Assembly (NCBI GenBank): GCA_902795195.1
Contig: CADBKF010000001.1
Span: forward strand, 1 to 64,000
Direction of reading: 5' to 3'
Length of the DNA stretch: 64,000 bases
Origin: Oscillospiraceae bacterium
GTDB lineage: Bacteria; Bacillota; Clostridia; Oscillospirales; Oscillospiraceae
Within the stretch, counting starts at the first letter, position 1; each line of letters starts with the position of its first letter. Shown piece by piece: positions 48,292-57,428 of this stretch. The position numbers were made by a program, and so were the translations under genes. The notes under the pieces are model-generated. The model had not been told where the DNA came from and made no database searches. It saw nothing but the letters and a program-made list of their open reading frames with translations.

Positions 48292-49484
48292 TTGACCGCG
48301 GTTCTGGTTTCGAGCAGCTTCTGCTTGAGCTCGCCCTCGATGCGGCGCAGCTCGACCTCGGCGGCCTGGCGCTTGGCGCGGCCGTCGGCCTGGATCTGCA
48401 GGACCTCGTCGAGCGTGGTGATCAGCTGCTGGTTGGTGTGCTGCAGGGTCTCGATGTCCACCACGGAGCGCTCGGCCTCGCGGGCGGTCGCCACGGTGGC
48501 GAGCTTGAGCCGGTCGGCGTTCTTCTTGAGCAGCTCGTTGGTCATGTCGGTCACGGCCTGCTGTGCCTCCATGGCCTGCTGGCTGTGGCTGATGCCCAGG
48601 GCCAGCACCATCTGGCTCTTCCACAGGGGGATGGTGTTGACGAGCGAGGTCTGGATCTTCTCGCTCATGAGCGTGTCGTTGTTCTGCAGCAGGCGGATCT
48701 GCGGGGCCATCTGGATGGAGACCATGCGGGTCAGCTCCAGATCGTGCAGCTTCTTTTCAAAGCGCAGGCACATGGCGTCGTAGTCGTTGGCGCGCTGGGC
48801 ATCCTCGGCAAGGCCGGTCTGCTGGGCGCGTTCGCGCAGCTCCACCAGGGTCGTGGCGCGCTCGTGCTCGAGCTTCTCCTTGCCGGCCAGGATGTACATG
48901 GTCAGCTGCTTGTAGTAGTCGAGGTTCTTGTCGTACATCTGGTCGAGCACGGCCACGTCCTTCATCAAGGTGATCTGGTGGCCCTGCAGCTGCTGGGCGA
49001 TCTTGTCCACGTTGACGTTGGCCTTGTCATAGCGGGCCTTGAGGGTCTCGATGCTGCGGCCGGTCTTCTTGAACAGGCCCAAAAAGCCCTTCTGCTCCTC
49101 CTCGGCGTCGAAGCCCTTGAGCTCGACCACGAGGTTGCTGATCATGCCGCCGACCTCGCCCAGATCCTTGGCACGCACGGAGGCCAGCGCCGCGTCGGAG
49201 AAGTCCGCGATGTTCTTCTGCGCGCCTGCGCCGTACTGCAGCACCTGCGTGCTGTCGGAGATGTCGATTTTTGCCGCGAAGTCGTGGACGACCTTCTGCT
49301 CCTCGGGGGTGAGCATGCTGAGGTCCGGACCGGCGGACGGGGCTTCCTTCTTTTCGGTGTTGGCCAGGGTCAAATCGGGCGCGACCTCCAGCGTGGGGAC
49401 GGAGGCGGCGGCCTCCTTGATCTCGGTCTGCGCCGCGTCGTTCAGGTTGGGGCTCAAGGTCAGCTCGGGAATGTTGTTGTCCAT
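48288..49484 (-). CDS. telA: TelA/KlaA-type toxic anion resistance protein
   Basis: The 398-residue product belongs to the TelA family, named for tellurite resistance on plasmids but widespread in Firmicutes chromosomes. After a variable N terminus comes the helical core: LTPEEQKVVHDFAAKIDI, GAGAQKNIADFSDAALASVRAKDLGEVGG and KGFLGLFKKTGRSIE; later VLALGISHSQQAMEAQQAVTDMTNELLKKNAD is the family's most conserved block. It is all-helical with no membrane segment. Exact biochemistry is unknown. In Firmicutes relatives often pair with a XpaC or TerD gene, but none is adjacent here. ATG 49484 follows GAGGTACGACT. Confidence 0.92.
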   Translation of the reverse strand: MDNNIPELTLSPNLNDAAQTEIKEAAASVPTLEVAPDLTLANTEKKEAPSAGPDLSMLTPEEQKVVHDFAAKIDISDSTQVLQYGAGAQKNIADFSDAALASVRAKDLGEVGGMISNLVVELKGFDAEEEQKGFLGLFKKTGRSIETLKARYDKANVNVDKIAQQLQGHQITLMKDVAVLDQMYDKNLDYYKQLTMYILAGKEKLEHERATTLVELRERAQQTGLAEDAQRANDYDAMCLRFEKKLHDLELTRMVSIQMAPQIRLLQNNDTLMSEKIQTSLVNTIPLWKSQMVLALGISHSQQAMEAQQAVTDMTNELLKKNADRLKLATVATAREAERSVVDIETLQHTNQQLITTLDEVLQIQADGRAKRQAAEVELRRIEGELKQKLLETRTAVN

Positions 49485-49511
49485 AGTCGTACCTCTTTCT
49501 TTTTTTCTTAT

Positions 49512-49540
49512 ATTTTATACCCATTTTTCGTCCAAGTCAA
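49512..49540 (-). promoter_or_regulatory. Promoter of telA
   Basis: On the minus strand TTGACT (49540-49535), 17 bases, TAAAAT (49517-49512). A different -10 (TATAAA, 15-base spacer) is also possible. Confidence 0.6.
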
Positions 49541-49562
49541 TATCTCTTGTACAGTTTTACTA

Positions 49563-49591
49563 TTGACGAACCGGGGGGAAGTTGATATAAT
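49563..49591 (+). promoter_or_regulatory. Promoter of metY-metA
   Basis: TTGACG at 49563-49568, 17 bases, TGA-TATAAT (49586-49591, extended -10). The start codon is 31 bases later, too short for a SAM riboswitch. Confidence 0.85.
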
Positions 49592-49622
49592 TTTTCAAAA
49601 TCAAAGGAAACAGGTGAATTTC

Positions 49623-50903
49623 ATGAAACAATCCATGGATACCCTCTGCGTTCAGGCGGGCTACAATGCCGGCAACGGCGAGCCCCGGCAGCTGCCCATC
49701 GTGCAGAGCACGACCTTCCGCTACCTCACCGGCGAGGATATGGGCAAGCTCTTCGACCTCGAGGCCGAGGGCTATTTCTATACCAGACTCCAGAACCCCA
49801 CCGTGGACCAGGTGGCCGCCAAGATCTGCGCTCTCGAGGGCGGCAGCGCGGCGATGCTGACCGCCTCGGGCATGGCCGCGACCTTCTATGCCGTGTTCAA
49901 TCTGCTCTCCTGCGGCGATCACGCAATCTCCACCACGGCGATCTACGGCGGCACCTACAACCTCTTTGCCGTCACCATGAAGCGCATGGGCATCGAGTTC
50001 ACGTTTGTGAGCCCAGACTGCACCGAGGAGGAGCTCAACGCCGCCTTCCGGCCCAACACCAAGCTGGTCTTCGGCGAGACGATCTCCAACCCCTCGCTGC
50101 GGGTGCTGGATTTTGACAAATTCTCCCGCGCGGCCCACGCCCACGGCGTGCCGCTGATCGTGGACAACACCTTTGCAACTCCCGTGGGCTGCCGGCCCTT
50201 CGAGTTTGGCGCCGACATCGTGACCCACTCGACCACCAAATACATGGACGGCCACGCCTGCGCTCTGGGCGGCGCGATCGTGGATTCCGGCAAGTTCGAC
50301 TGGACCAAGTATCCCGAGAAGTTCGCGGGCCTGTGCACCCCGGATGAGAGCTACCACGGCGTGACCTACACCGAGCGCTTCGGCCTGGGCGGGGCCTTCA
50401 TCACCAAGGCGACCGCGCAGCTGATGCGGGACTTCGGCGCCATGCCCAGCCCCAACAACGCCTTCCTTCTGAACCTCGGCCTGGAGTCGCTGCACCTGCG
50501 CATGCGCCAGCACTGCGCCAACGGCCTGGCTGTGGCAAAGTTCCTCGCGGACAACGAGAAGATCTCCTGGGTGACCTATCCGGATCTGCCGGGCAGCCGG
50601 GACTATGCGCTGTGTCAGAAATATCTGCCCAACGGCAGCTGCGGCGTGGTTTCCTTCGGCGTCAAGGGCGGACGGGCTGCTGCCGAGAGCTTCATGCGCA
50701 ATCTGCAGATGGCCGCGATCGAGACCCACGTGGCCGACGCCAAGACCTGCTGCCTGCACCCGGCCAGCACGACCCACCGCCAGATGAACGACGAGGAGCT
50801 GCTCGCCGCCGGCGTGAGCCCCGACCTCATCCGCATGAGCTGCGGTCTGGAGGCTGCCGAGGACATCATCGCCGACATCGCCCAGGCGCTGGAAAAAGTG
50901 TAA
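49623..50903 (+). CDS. metY: O-acetylhomoserine sulfhydrylase (aminocarboxypropyltransferase)
   Basis: MetY uses PLP to make homocysteine from O-acetylhomoserine and sulfide, the direct sulfhydrylation route to methionine. The 426-residue length fits MetY, which is longer than cystathionine synthase. The Schiff-base lysine is in [10 protein letters not shown], and other family pieces are [41 protein letters not shown] and [10 protein letters not shown]. It starts behind a CAGGTGAATTTC leader after the promoter and is followed by metA 26 bases on. Confidence 0.95.
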   Translation: MKQSMDTLCVQAGYNAGNGEPRQLPIVQSTTFRYLTGEDMGKLFDLEAEGYFYTRLQNPTVDQVAAKICALEGGSAAMLTASGMAATFYAVFNLLSCGDHAISTTAIYGGTYNLFAVTMKRMGIEFTFVSPDCTEEELNAAFRPNTKLVFGETISNPSLRVLDFDKFSRAAHAHGVPLIVDNTFATPVGCRPFEFGADIVTHSTTKYMDGHACALGGAIVDSGKFDWTKYPEKFAGLCTPDESYHGVTYTERFGLGGAFITKATAQLMRDFGAMPSPNNAFLLNLGLESLHLRMRQHCANGLAVAKFLADNEKISWVTYPDLPGSRDYALCQKYLPNGSCGVVSFGVKGGRAAAESFMRNLQMAAIETHVADAKTCCLHPASTTHRQMNDEELLAAGVSPDLIRMSCGLEAAEDIIADIAQALEKV

Positions 50904-50929
50904 ACCGTACAAAAATTGGAAGTGACCCT

Positions 50930-51844
50930 ATGCCGATTAAGATTCCCAACGAGCTGCCGGCGACGAAGACGCTGACGGATGAAAACATCTTCGTCATGAC
51001 CGAACACCGGGCCATGACGCAGGACATCCGCCCGCTGCAGATCCTGCTGCTCAACCTGATGCCGACGAAAATCGACACGGAGACGCAGCTGGCCCGCCTG
51101 CTGGGCAACACGCCCCTGCAGGTGGAGCTCGAGTTCATCCACACCCGCTCCCACCAGTCGAAGAACACCCCGCAGGAGCACCTGTTTTCCTTCTACAAGA
51201 CCTTTGACGAGGTTCAGCACAGAAAGTTCGACGGACTGATCATCACCGGCGCGCCGGTCGAGCAGCTGCCGTTTGAGGAGGTCGAATACTGGGACGAGCT
51301 CTGCACGATCATGGAGTGGAGCAAGACCCACGTGCACAGCACCTTCCATATCTGCTGGGGCGCGCAGGCGGCGCTGTATTACCACTTCGGCGTGCCGAAG
51401 ATCCCCCTGCAGGAGAAGCTGTTCGGTGTGTTCGAGCACCATGTGGTGCGAAAGAGCTCCATCCTCTTCCGCGGCTTTGACGACAGCTTCTACGTGCCCC
51501 ATTCGCGCCACACCACGGTGCTGCTCGAGGACCTCGAGAAGGTCCCGGGGCTCAAGATCCTGGCCTGCTCGCCGATCGCGGGGCTCTATGCCGCTGCGAC
51601 CGAAAACGGCAAGCAGGTGTTCATCACCGGCCACAGCGAATACGACGCGGACACGCTGAAAAAGGAGTATTTCCGCGACAAGAACCTCGGCCTGCCGATC
51701 CACGTGCCGGACAATTATTTCCCCAACGACGATGACACCAAGGAGCCCATCGTCCGCTGGCGCTCGCACGCAAATCTGCTCTACGCCAACTGGCTGAACT
51801 ACATGGTCTACCAGAGCACGCCCTACGAGCTCGAAACGCTGTAG
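50930..51844 (+). CDS. metA: Homoserine O-acetyltransferase of the MetA family
   Basis: MetA family enzymes activate homoserine with acetyl-CoA or succinyl-CoA. The 304-residue product has the catalytic cysteine C142 in HICWGAQA, histidine in VPHSRHT near 235 and the [10 protein letters not shown] end. Residue 111, which separates acetyl (Glu) from succinyl (Gly) specificity in studied members, is Glu in GAPVEQLPF, so acetyl-CoA is expected. This agrees with the adjacent metY, which uses O-acetylhomoserine. ATG 50930 has GGAAGTGACC upstream. Confidence 0.95.
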   Translation: MPIKIPNELPATKTLTDENIFVMTEHRAMTQDIRPLQILLLNLMPTKIDTETQLARLLGNTPLQVELEFIHTRSHQSKNTPQEHLFSFYKTFDEVQHRKFDGLIITGAPVEQLPFEEVEYWDELCTIMEWSKTHVHSTFHICWGAQAALYYHFGVPKIPLQEKLFGVFEHHVVRKSSILFRGFDDSFYVPHSRHTTVLLEDLEKVPGLKILACSPIAGLYAAATENGKQVFITGHSEYDADTLKKEYFRDKNLGLPIHVPDNYFPNDDDTKEPIVRWRSHANLLYANWLNYMVYQSTPYELETL

Positions 51845-51913
51845 GGCAGTGGTCAGTACTGGTTAAGAGGAGGGACGGCAAGCTGCCGTCTGTGGCCGGA
51901 TTTGCACTTCACC

Positions 51914-51995
51914 CGTAGTGGCCGATGCCCACATCGGCCATGATGCCTCGTCGCGCACCGCACCTTTATGGCCGATGTGGGCATCGGCCACTACG
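51914..51995. repeat. GTAGTGGCC inverted-repeat element, copy 2
   Basis: Perfect 28-base arms at 51914-51941 and 51968-51995, matching the element at 12361-12442. Its right edge contributes the stop codon of the minus-strand gene 51991-52620. Confidence 0.92.
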
Positions 51996-52620
51996 AAAAA
52001 ACCTGTTCTCTGCTTTGCAGCCGGTCGTATTCCGGCTGCAGGGCGATGCAGGGGGCTTGCGCCAGCGCAAGGCGCTGACGATAGGACTGCAGCGTGTCAT
52101 AGAATTGAAAGGACGGCGTTCCGTCCTTGAGAACCGCGCGGTAATGGCAGCATAGGGCCTCGCTGAAATGGCCGGCTGCCGGGGGCACCTGCTTGCCCGG
52201 CAGGAAGGGCTGCAGATCCAGAACGATGCTGCCGTATCGGCGGCGCTGCTCTGCCAGCCATTCGAGAAACGGCTGCGCGGCCCGGTAGGGCGGCAGAAAG
52301 ATCGCCCGGTGGGGCAGCGCCTCGTATGACGGCGGAACGATCAGCCGCTCCGGCGGCAGCTGTTCCAGAAGGCGGATCAGGCCATCCTGCGGCGGCCGCT
52401 CAAAGTCGCAGAGCAGCAGCCCCGGGACAGACGAAAAAAGCGCCGCAGCGTTCCGAAGCCCTTCCTCCGACGGCAGCGCCCGGTCGTCGAGCACCAGGAT
52501 CTCGCCCTCCGGCGTCGGGGCGCGCAGCGCGCCCGATTCGGTGAAGCCATAGCCCAGCCGGGCAAACGCCGCGCAGCCGGGCGGCCGGTGCAGTCCGGCC
52601 AGATAAAACACAGATTCCAT
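51991..52620 (-). CDS. Hypothetical protein
   Basis: The 209-residue product has no signal peptide and no catalytic motif I recognise. Its alternation of aromatic and leucine-rich pieces (FARLGYGF, GEILVLDDRALPSEEG, GLLLCDFERPPQDGLIRLLEQLP, SIVLDLQPFLPG) resembles an alpha/beta or TIM-barrel-like fold, perhaps a glycosyl hydrolase-like or chitinase-like relative. I used ATG 52620; an upstream ATG at 52656 would overlap the divergent yqeG start. The stop TAG lies in the repeat. Confidence 0.65.
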   Translation of the reverse strand: MESVFYLAGLHRPPGCAAFARLGYGFTESGALRAPTPEGEILVLDDRALPSEEGLRNAAALFSSVPGLLLCDFERPPQDGLIRLLEQLPPERLIVPPSYEALPHRAIFLPPYRAAQPFLEWLAEQRRRYGSIVLDLQPFLPGKQVPPAAGHFSEALCCHYRAVLKDGTPSFQFYDTLQSYRQRLALAQAPCIALQPEYDRLQSREQVFS

Positions 52621-52650
52621 ACCATACCTTACGAAGGAGCGCGCCGAGTT

Positions 52651-53160
52651 ATGCACTTTCCTTTTTTGCCCAAGACCATGATCCCCAGGCTCATCGACAT
52701 CCGCGCAGAGGATCTGATCGAGCAGGGCGTCCGGCTTCTGATGCTGGACTTTGACAACACCGTGCTGCCCTACACCTCCAACGAGCCGACCAAGCCGCTG
52801 CTCGACTGGGTCTCCGGGATCCGGACGGCGGGCATCGAGGTCTGCGTGGTCTCCAACAGCAAAAAGCCCCGGGCGATCCCGTTCTGCGAGCTGGCCGGCA
52901 TCGGCCTGATCCGCGCGGCAAAGAAGCCCTTCTCCAAGGGCATCCGGGCCTGCCTCGACCGCTACGGCGTCCCGCCGGAGCAGGCCGCGCTCGTCGGCGA
53001 TCAGATCTACACCGACGTGCTAGGCGCGAACCTCGCGGGCGTGCACTCCATCCTGGTCAAGCCCTTGCACCTGCACAACATCTGGCTCAAGGGCCGCCAC
53101 GTGCTCGAGCAGCCCTTCATCCTGATCGCAAAGCACAAAAAAACAACGCAGAGACGATAA
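52651..53160 (+). CDS. yqeG: YqeG-type HAD phosphatase
   Basis: The 169-residue product is a HAD subfamily IIIA phosphatase: motif I DFDNTVLPY (nucleophile D) near residue 33, motif II VVSNSKKPRA near 67, motif III FSKGIRACLDR lysine region near 91, and motif IV ALVGDQIYTDVLGAN near 113-127. In Bacillus it is the first gene of the yqeGH-aroD-yqeIJK-nadD set, but here it stands apart. The start has AAGGAGC at an 11-base spacing. A hairpin with T run spans its last codons and the stop. Confidence 0.9.
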   Translation: MHFPFLPKTMIPRLIDIRAEDLIEQGVRLLMLDFDNTVLPYTSNEPTKPLLDWVSGIRTAGIEVCVVSNSKKPRAIPFCELAGIGLIRAAKKPFSKGIRACLDRYGVPPEQAALVGDQIYTDVLGANLAGVHSILVKPLHLHNIWLKGRHVLEQPFILIAKHKKTTQRR

Positions 53161-53186
53161 AATCTCGTCTCTGCGTTATTTTTTTC
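53145..53186. terminator. Terminator overlapping the yqeG stop
   Basis: AACGCAGAGACGA (53145-53157) and TCGTCTCTGCGTT (53165-53177) form a 13-base stem, followed by ATTTTTTT. The left side has A run, so pheT on the other strand may share it. Confidence 0.88.
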
Positions 53187-53188
53187 AA

Positions 53189-55573
53189 TTAGCGCAGGCT
53201 TGCGTTGAGCTCGCTTGCCAGGGCTTTGAGGATTCTGCTGATGACCGGGTCGATGTCGGTGTCGGCCAGAGTGCGGTCGTCAGCCCGCAGACGCAGGGAG
53301 AAGGCCACGCTCTTGCAGCCGGGCAGGATGCCCACGCCGCGGTAGATGTCGAACAGCTTGATCTCGCGCAGCAGCTTGCCGCCGGCATTGCGGATGCAGT
53401 CCTCGAGCGCGCCGACGGTCACGTCCTCACGGCAGACAATGGCCAGATCGCGGCTCACGCCGGGGTACTTCGGCAGCGCCGTGAAGGTGGGCTCGGGGGC
53501 CAGGACGGTCATAAGGTCGGTGAAGTGCAGCTCGGCGGTGTAGACCTCGCAGTCCATGCCGTAGTTCTTCGCCACCTGGGGATGGACCTGGCCGAAGGTG
53601 CCGACGCACTTGCCGTCGACGATGAGCCTTGCGCAGCGGCCGGGATGGTAGCTGGGGTTCTGCTTGTCGGCCTCGAAGCGGGCCTCGCCGGCGCGGATGG
53701 CCTTGAGCAGGGCCTCCACGCGGCCCTTCATGGCAAAGAAGCTCTCGCCGGGGCCGTAGGCGCCGAAGACCAGCATCTTGGGCTCGTAGGGCAGGGCCTC
53801 GCCCTCCACGGGAAGGTAGATCTTCGCAAGCTCGTAGAGCTTGACGGCCTTGTTGTGGTAGGCGTAGTTTCTCGAGAGAATGTCCAGCATCGAGGGCAGG
53901 GCCGTGGTGCGCATGACAGAGGTGTCCTCGCCCAGGGGGTTGAGGATCTTGACCATGTTGCGCCGCACATCGTCCTCGGGCATCCGGATGAGGTCACAGA
54001 CGGACGGGGAGACGAAGGAGTAGGTGATGATCTCGCTCATGCCCATGGCGCGGGCGGCGGCGCCGGCCTTGTTCTCCACCTTCTGCTGCTCGGAGTAGCC
54101 GCCGCGGGTCGTGGCGCCGCGCATCAGGGTCGTGGGGATCTCGTTGTAGCCGTAGAAGCGGGCGACCTCCTCGGCGATATCCGCCATCCGGCGAAGATCG
54201 GGGCGCCAGGAGGGGACCCGGATGATGCCGTTTTCGACCGGCACCTGCTCACGGGCCAGGTACTCGATCATGTCGGCCTCGGGGATGTTGGTGCCGAGCA
54301 GGGCGTTGATCTTGTCCGGCTCCAGGGGCAGGGTGAAGGGCTCGGGGACGTAGTTGAGAATATCAATGACGCCGCTCAGCACCTCGCCGGCGCCCAGCAG
54401 CTCCACGAGCTCGCAGGCGCGGTTGACCGCGGGCAGGGTCAGCATCGGGTCGATGTTCTTTTCAAACTTGGCCGAGGACTCGGTGCGCATGCCGAGGGCC
54501 AGCGCGGTCTTGCGGACGGAGGTGCCGTCAAAGTTGGCGGACTCGAACACCACGTCGGTGGTGTCGTCCACGATCTCGCTGTTTTCGCCGCCCATGATGC
54601 CCGCCAGGGCCACGGGGCGGTTGTCGTCGGCGATGACCAGCATATCCGGCTGGAGCTTGCGCACGACGCCGTCGAGCGTGGTGACCTCGGTGTCGCTGCC
54701 GGCTCTGCGCACCACGATCTTGCCGCTGGTGATGTATCGGTAGTCGAAGGCGTGCATCGGCTGGCCGTACTCGACCATGACATAGTTCGTGATGTCGACG
54801 ATGTTGTTGATCGGCCGGATGCCGGCGGCGCGCAGGCGCTCGCGCATCCACTTGGGGGACGGGCCGATCTTGACGTTCCGCACCATTCTCGCGGAGTAGC
54901 GGTTGCACAGATCGTCCGCCGGGACCTCGACGCTGAGCAGCTCGCTGAGGTCGCCCTCGCCTTCGCCCTTGACCACCGGCTCGTGGAGCTTGAGGGGCTT
55001 GTTGAAGGCTGCCGCGGTCTCTCTTGCCAGGCCGATCAGGCTGTAGCAGTCGGGGCGGTTGTTGGTGATTTCAAACTCCACCACGGAGTCGTCGTTGCCG
55101 ATGACCTCGTTGATGTCCTGGCCGACTCTGGCGCCCTCGTCGTTGAGGATCCAGATGCCGTCCTCACAGGCGTCGGGGAAGTCGTTCTTGGTCAGGCCCA
55201 GCTCCTGGATGGAGCAGAGCATGCCGTTGGAGGCCACGCCGCGCAGCTTGCCCTTGGTGATGTGCACGCCGCCAGCAAGATAGGAGTTGTGCAGCGCCGC
55301 GGGGACCAGGTCGCCCTCGTGCACGTTCTGCGCGCCGGTGACGATCTGCACGGGCTCGTCCTCGCCCACGTCGATCTGGCAGACCCACATATGGTCGGAG
55401 TTCTCGTGGCGGACGATGGAGAGCACCTTGCCCACCTTGACGTTCCGGATGGTCTCGTCGAGGCGGGTGACGGTCTCGACCTTCTGGCCGGCGATGGTCA
55501 TGACCTCGTCGTATTCGCGGTCGGAGGCGTTGATCTCGACAAATTCATTCAGCCATTTTCTGGAAATATTCAT
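53189..55573 (-). CDS. pheT: Phenylalanyl-tRNA synthetase beta subunit
   Basis: PheT pairs with PheS as an alpha2-beta2 enzyme charging tRNA-Phe and contributes editing and tRNA binding. The 794-residue product has the bacterial layout: EMAP/tRNA-binding domain (about 40-150, TGAQNVHEGDLVPAAL), B3/B4 editing domain (about 210-400), B5 (about 400-470, containing PALNRA-like AVNRAC), central catalytic-like fold, and the C-terminal ferredoxin-like anticodon domain with YPGVSRDLAIV near 700. It follows pheS by 13 bases. Confidence 0.97.
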   Translation of the reverse strand: MNISRKWLNEFVEINASDREYDEVMTIAGQKVETVTRLDETIRNVKVGKVLSIVRHENSDHMWVCQIDVGEDEPVQIVTGAQNVHEGDLVPAALHNSYLAGGVHITKGKLRGVASNGMLCSIQELGLTKNDFPDACEDGIWILNDEGARVGQDINEVIGNDDSVVEFEITNNRPDCYSLIGLARETAAAFNKPLKLHEPVVKGEGEGDLSELLSVEVPADDLCNRYSARMVRNVKIGPSPKWMRERLRAAGIRPINNIVDITNYVMVEYGQPMHAFDYRYITSGKIVVRRAGSDTEVTTLDGVVRKLQPDMLVIADDNRPVALAGIMGGENSEIVDDTTDVVFESANFDGTSVRKTALALGMRTESSAKFEKNIDPMLTLPAVNRACELVELLGAGEVLSGVIDILNYVPEPFTLPLEPDKINALLGTNIPEADMIEYLAREQVPVENGIIRVPSWRPDLRRMADIAEEVARFYGYNEIPTTLMRGATTRGGYSEQQKVENKAGAAARAMGMSEIITYSFVSPSVCDLIRMPEDDVRRNMVKILNPLGEDTSVMRTTALPSMLDILSRNYAYHNKAVKLYELAKIYLPVEGEALPYEPKMLVFGAYGPGESFFAMKGRVEALLKAIRAGEARFEADKQNPSYHPGRCARLIVDGKCVGTFGQVHPQVAKNYGMDCEVYTAELHFTDLMTVLAPEPTFTALPKYPGVSRDLAIVCREDVTVGALEDCIRNAGGKLLREIKLFDIYRGVGILPGCKSVAFSLRLRADDRTLADTDIDPVISRILKALASELNASLR

Positions 55574-55586
55574 CTTCTCTACCTCC

Positions 55587-56615
55587 TTAGAACTGCTGCA
55601 GGAAGCGGATGTCGTTCTCGAAGATCAGGCGCAGGTCGCTGATCTGGAAGCGGCGCATCGCCATGCGCTCGAGGCCGATGCCGAAGGCAAAGCCGGAGTA
55701 GACCTCGGGGTCGATGCCGCAGCCCTCGAGCACCTTCGGGTGCACCATGCCGGCGCCCAGCAGCTCGATCCAGCCCTCGCCCTTGCAGGTGGGGCAGCCG
55801 GCGCCGTGGCACTTGAAGCACTGCACGTCCACCTCGCAGCTCGGCTCGGTGAAGGGGAAGTGGTGGGGACGGAAGCGGACCACGCTGTCCTCGCCGTAGA
55901 GGGACTTGACCAGCGTTTCCAGGGTGCCCTTGAGGTCCGCCATCGTGATGCCCTTGTCAATGACAAGGCCCTCGATCTGGTGGAACATCGGGCTGTGGGT
56001 GGCGTCGACCTCGTCCTTGCGGTAGACGCGGCCGGGGGCCAGGATGCGGATGGGCGGCTCCTTGATGGCCTCCATCGCGCGGATCTGCATCGGGGAGGTC
56101 TGGGTGCGCAGCAGGACCGAGCTGTCCTCCTTCAGATAGAAGGTGTCGGACCAGTCGCGGGCCGGGTGGCCCTCCTCGGTGTTGAGCTTGGTGAAGTTGT
56201 AGTCGGCCAGCTCGACCTCGGGACCCTCCAGGATCTGGAAGCCCATGCCGATGAAGATTTCCTTCGCCTCGTCAAGGGCGGTGTTCATCGGGTGCTTGTG
56301 GCCCATGGCGATCTCCTCGCCGGGGATGGTGACGTCAACGGCCTCCTCGGCCAGCTTGCGCTCCATGGCGGCGGCGGCGATCTCCTGCCGGCGGTGCTCG
56401 AGCTCGGCCTCAATGGCGGCGCGGGTCTCGTTGGCCAGCTGGCCCATGACCGGCCGCTCCTCGGGACTGAGCTTGCCCATCATCTTCAGAACGGCGGTGA
56501 GCTCGCCCTTTTTGCCCAGGACCTTGACGCGAAGCGCCTCGAGATCCGTGGCTTCCCGTGCCAGGGCCAGCGCCTCCATGGCCGAGGCCCGGATTTTTTC
56601 CAGTTGCTCTTTCAT
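55587..56615 (-). CDS. pheS: Phenylalanyl-tRNA synthetase alpha subunit
   Basis: PheS carries the class II catalytic domain for tRNA-Phe. The 342-residue length is normal. The N-terminal coiled coil (about 1-90) binds tRNA; the catalytic part has HPMNTA, LLRTQTSPMQIR, the RVYRKDEVDATHSPMFHQIEGL region (motif 2) and FRPHHFPFTEPSCEVD. The end GIGLERMAMRRFQISDLR is motif 3. The minus-strand ATG 56615 has AAGGAG nine bases upstream, in a leader that starts at the promoter at 56679-56651; no T-box is recognised. Confidence 0.97.
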   Translation of the reverse strand: MKEQLEKIRASAMEALALAREATDLEALRVKVLGKKGELTAVLKMMGKLSPEERPVMGQLANETRAAIEAELEHRRQEIAAAAMERKLAEEAVDVTIPGEEIAMGHKHPMNTALDEAKEIFIGMGFQILEGPEVELADYNFTKLNTEEGHPARDWSDTFYLKEDSSVLLRTQTSPMQIRAMEAIKEPPIRILAPGRVYRKDEVDATHSPMFHQIEGLVIDKGITMADLKGTLETLVKSLYGEDSVVRFRPHHFPFTEPSCEVDVQCFKCHGAGCPTCKGEGWIELLGAGMVHPKVLEGCGIDPEVYSGFAFGIGLERMAMRRFQISDLRLIFENDIRFLQQF

Positions 56616-56650
56616 GGTGTATCTCCTTAAATAATTTCATACTTCATGAT

Positions 56651-56679
56651 ACAGTATCACAAGAAGCGCCGATTTTCAA
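56651..56679 (-). promoter_or_regulatory. Promoter of pheST
   Basis: On the minus strand TTGAAA (56679-56674), 17 bases, TGA-TACTGT (56656-56651, extended -10). It runs divergently from the lepB promoter, 24 bases away. Confidence 0.7.
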
Positions 56680-56702
56680 GTAAAAAATAATTATTTTTCG
56701 GA

Positions 56703-56731
56703 TTGGCAGACTTGACAAGTTCGTGTATAAT
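56703..56731 (+). promoter_or_regulatory. Promoter of lepB-rbgA
   Basis: TTGGCA at 56703-56708, 17 bases, TATAAT at 56726-56731. A perfect TTGACA at 56712 is too close to this -10 (8 bases) and was not used. Confidence 0.75.
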
Positions 56732-56769
56732 ATATAGTCAGATCATTAAATTCGGGAGGAGTACCCAAA

Positions 56770-57426
56770 ATGCGGAAAAGAGAACCGAGAAAGAGCGATC
56801 CGGGCGAGCCGAAGGGCTTTGCAGGATCGGTATATATGCTGTGCCACGATTTTTTGTACGTCCTTGCGATCATCACCGTGGTCTTTGTGTTTTTTGCGCG
56901 GCTGACCGGCGTGCACGGCAGCTCCATGTATCCCACCCTCGTGGGCAGCCGGGAGGATGAGGGCATGCAGGGCGATTTCCTGGTGCTCGAGAGCAATGTG
57001 CTCAACACCGAGTTCAAGCAGGGCGACATCGTTGTGGCGTCCCTTCCCACATTTGAGAACAACAAGCCCATCGTCAAGCGCGTGATCGCCACCCCGGGCC
57101 AGACCGTCAATATCCAGTATGACGAGTCCGTGGGCTATTACCGCGTGTTCATCGACGGCATGGCCCTGGAGGAGACCTACATCAACGGCAACATGGCCGA
57201 GACAATGTACCAGACCATCACCTTCCCGGCGCTGGTGCCGGCCAACTGCTACTTCCTGATGGGCGACAACCGCAACAACTCCAACGACAGCCGCAACCCC
57301 TCCATCGGCATGGTGGACCGGCAGTACATCGTGGGCAAGGCACAGCTGCTCGTCGTCCCCGGTGCGGACCAGAACAACGGCGGCAGGCGCGACTGGACCC
57401 GCTGGGGCCTTCTGTACAAGGACTGA
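56770..57426 (+). CDS. lepB: Signal peptidase I
   Basis: SPase I cleaves signal peptides from exported proteins at the outer face of the membrane. The 218-residue product has one N-terminal membrane segment (about 20-40), the catalytic serine S52 in GSSMYP and the general-base lysine K103 in VKRVIATPG, plus the GDNRNNSNDSRN box D/E motif near 166. The length and one-span layout are typical of Gram-positive SipS-type enzymes. Start ATG has GGGAGGA upstream. Confidence 0.96.
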   Translation: MRKREPRKSDPGEPKGFAGSVYMLCHDFLYVLAIITVVFVFFARLTGVHGSSMYPTLVGSREDEGMQGDFLVLESNVLNTEFKQGDIVVASLPTFENNKPIVKRVIATPGQTVNIQYDESVGYYRVFIDGMALEETYINGNMAETMYQTITFPALVPANCYFLMGDNRNNSNDSRNPSIGMVDRQYIVGKAQLLVVPGADQNNGGRRDWTRWGLLYKD

Positions 57427-57428
57427 GC

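Noticed and set aside
49592..49622. SAM riboswitch before metY
   Set aside because: Only 31 bases separate promoter and start codon, too short for a riboswitch.
53525..55642. Long open frame on the plus strand opposite pheT
   Set aside because: The composition (mostly G, A, V, L, H, D) is typical of the antisense of a GC-rich gene; pheT is well supported.
56712..56731. TTGACA at 56712 as the lepB -35 box
   Set aside because: It is only eight bases from TATAAT; TTGGCA at 56703 has the correct 17-base spacing.
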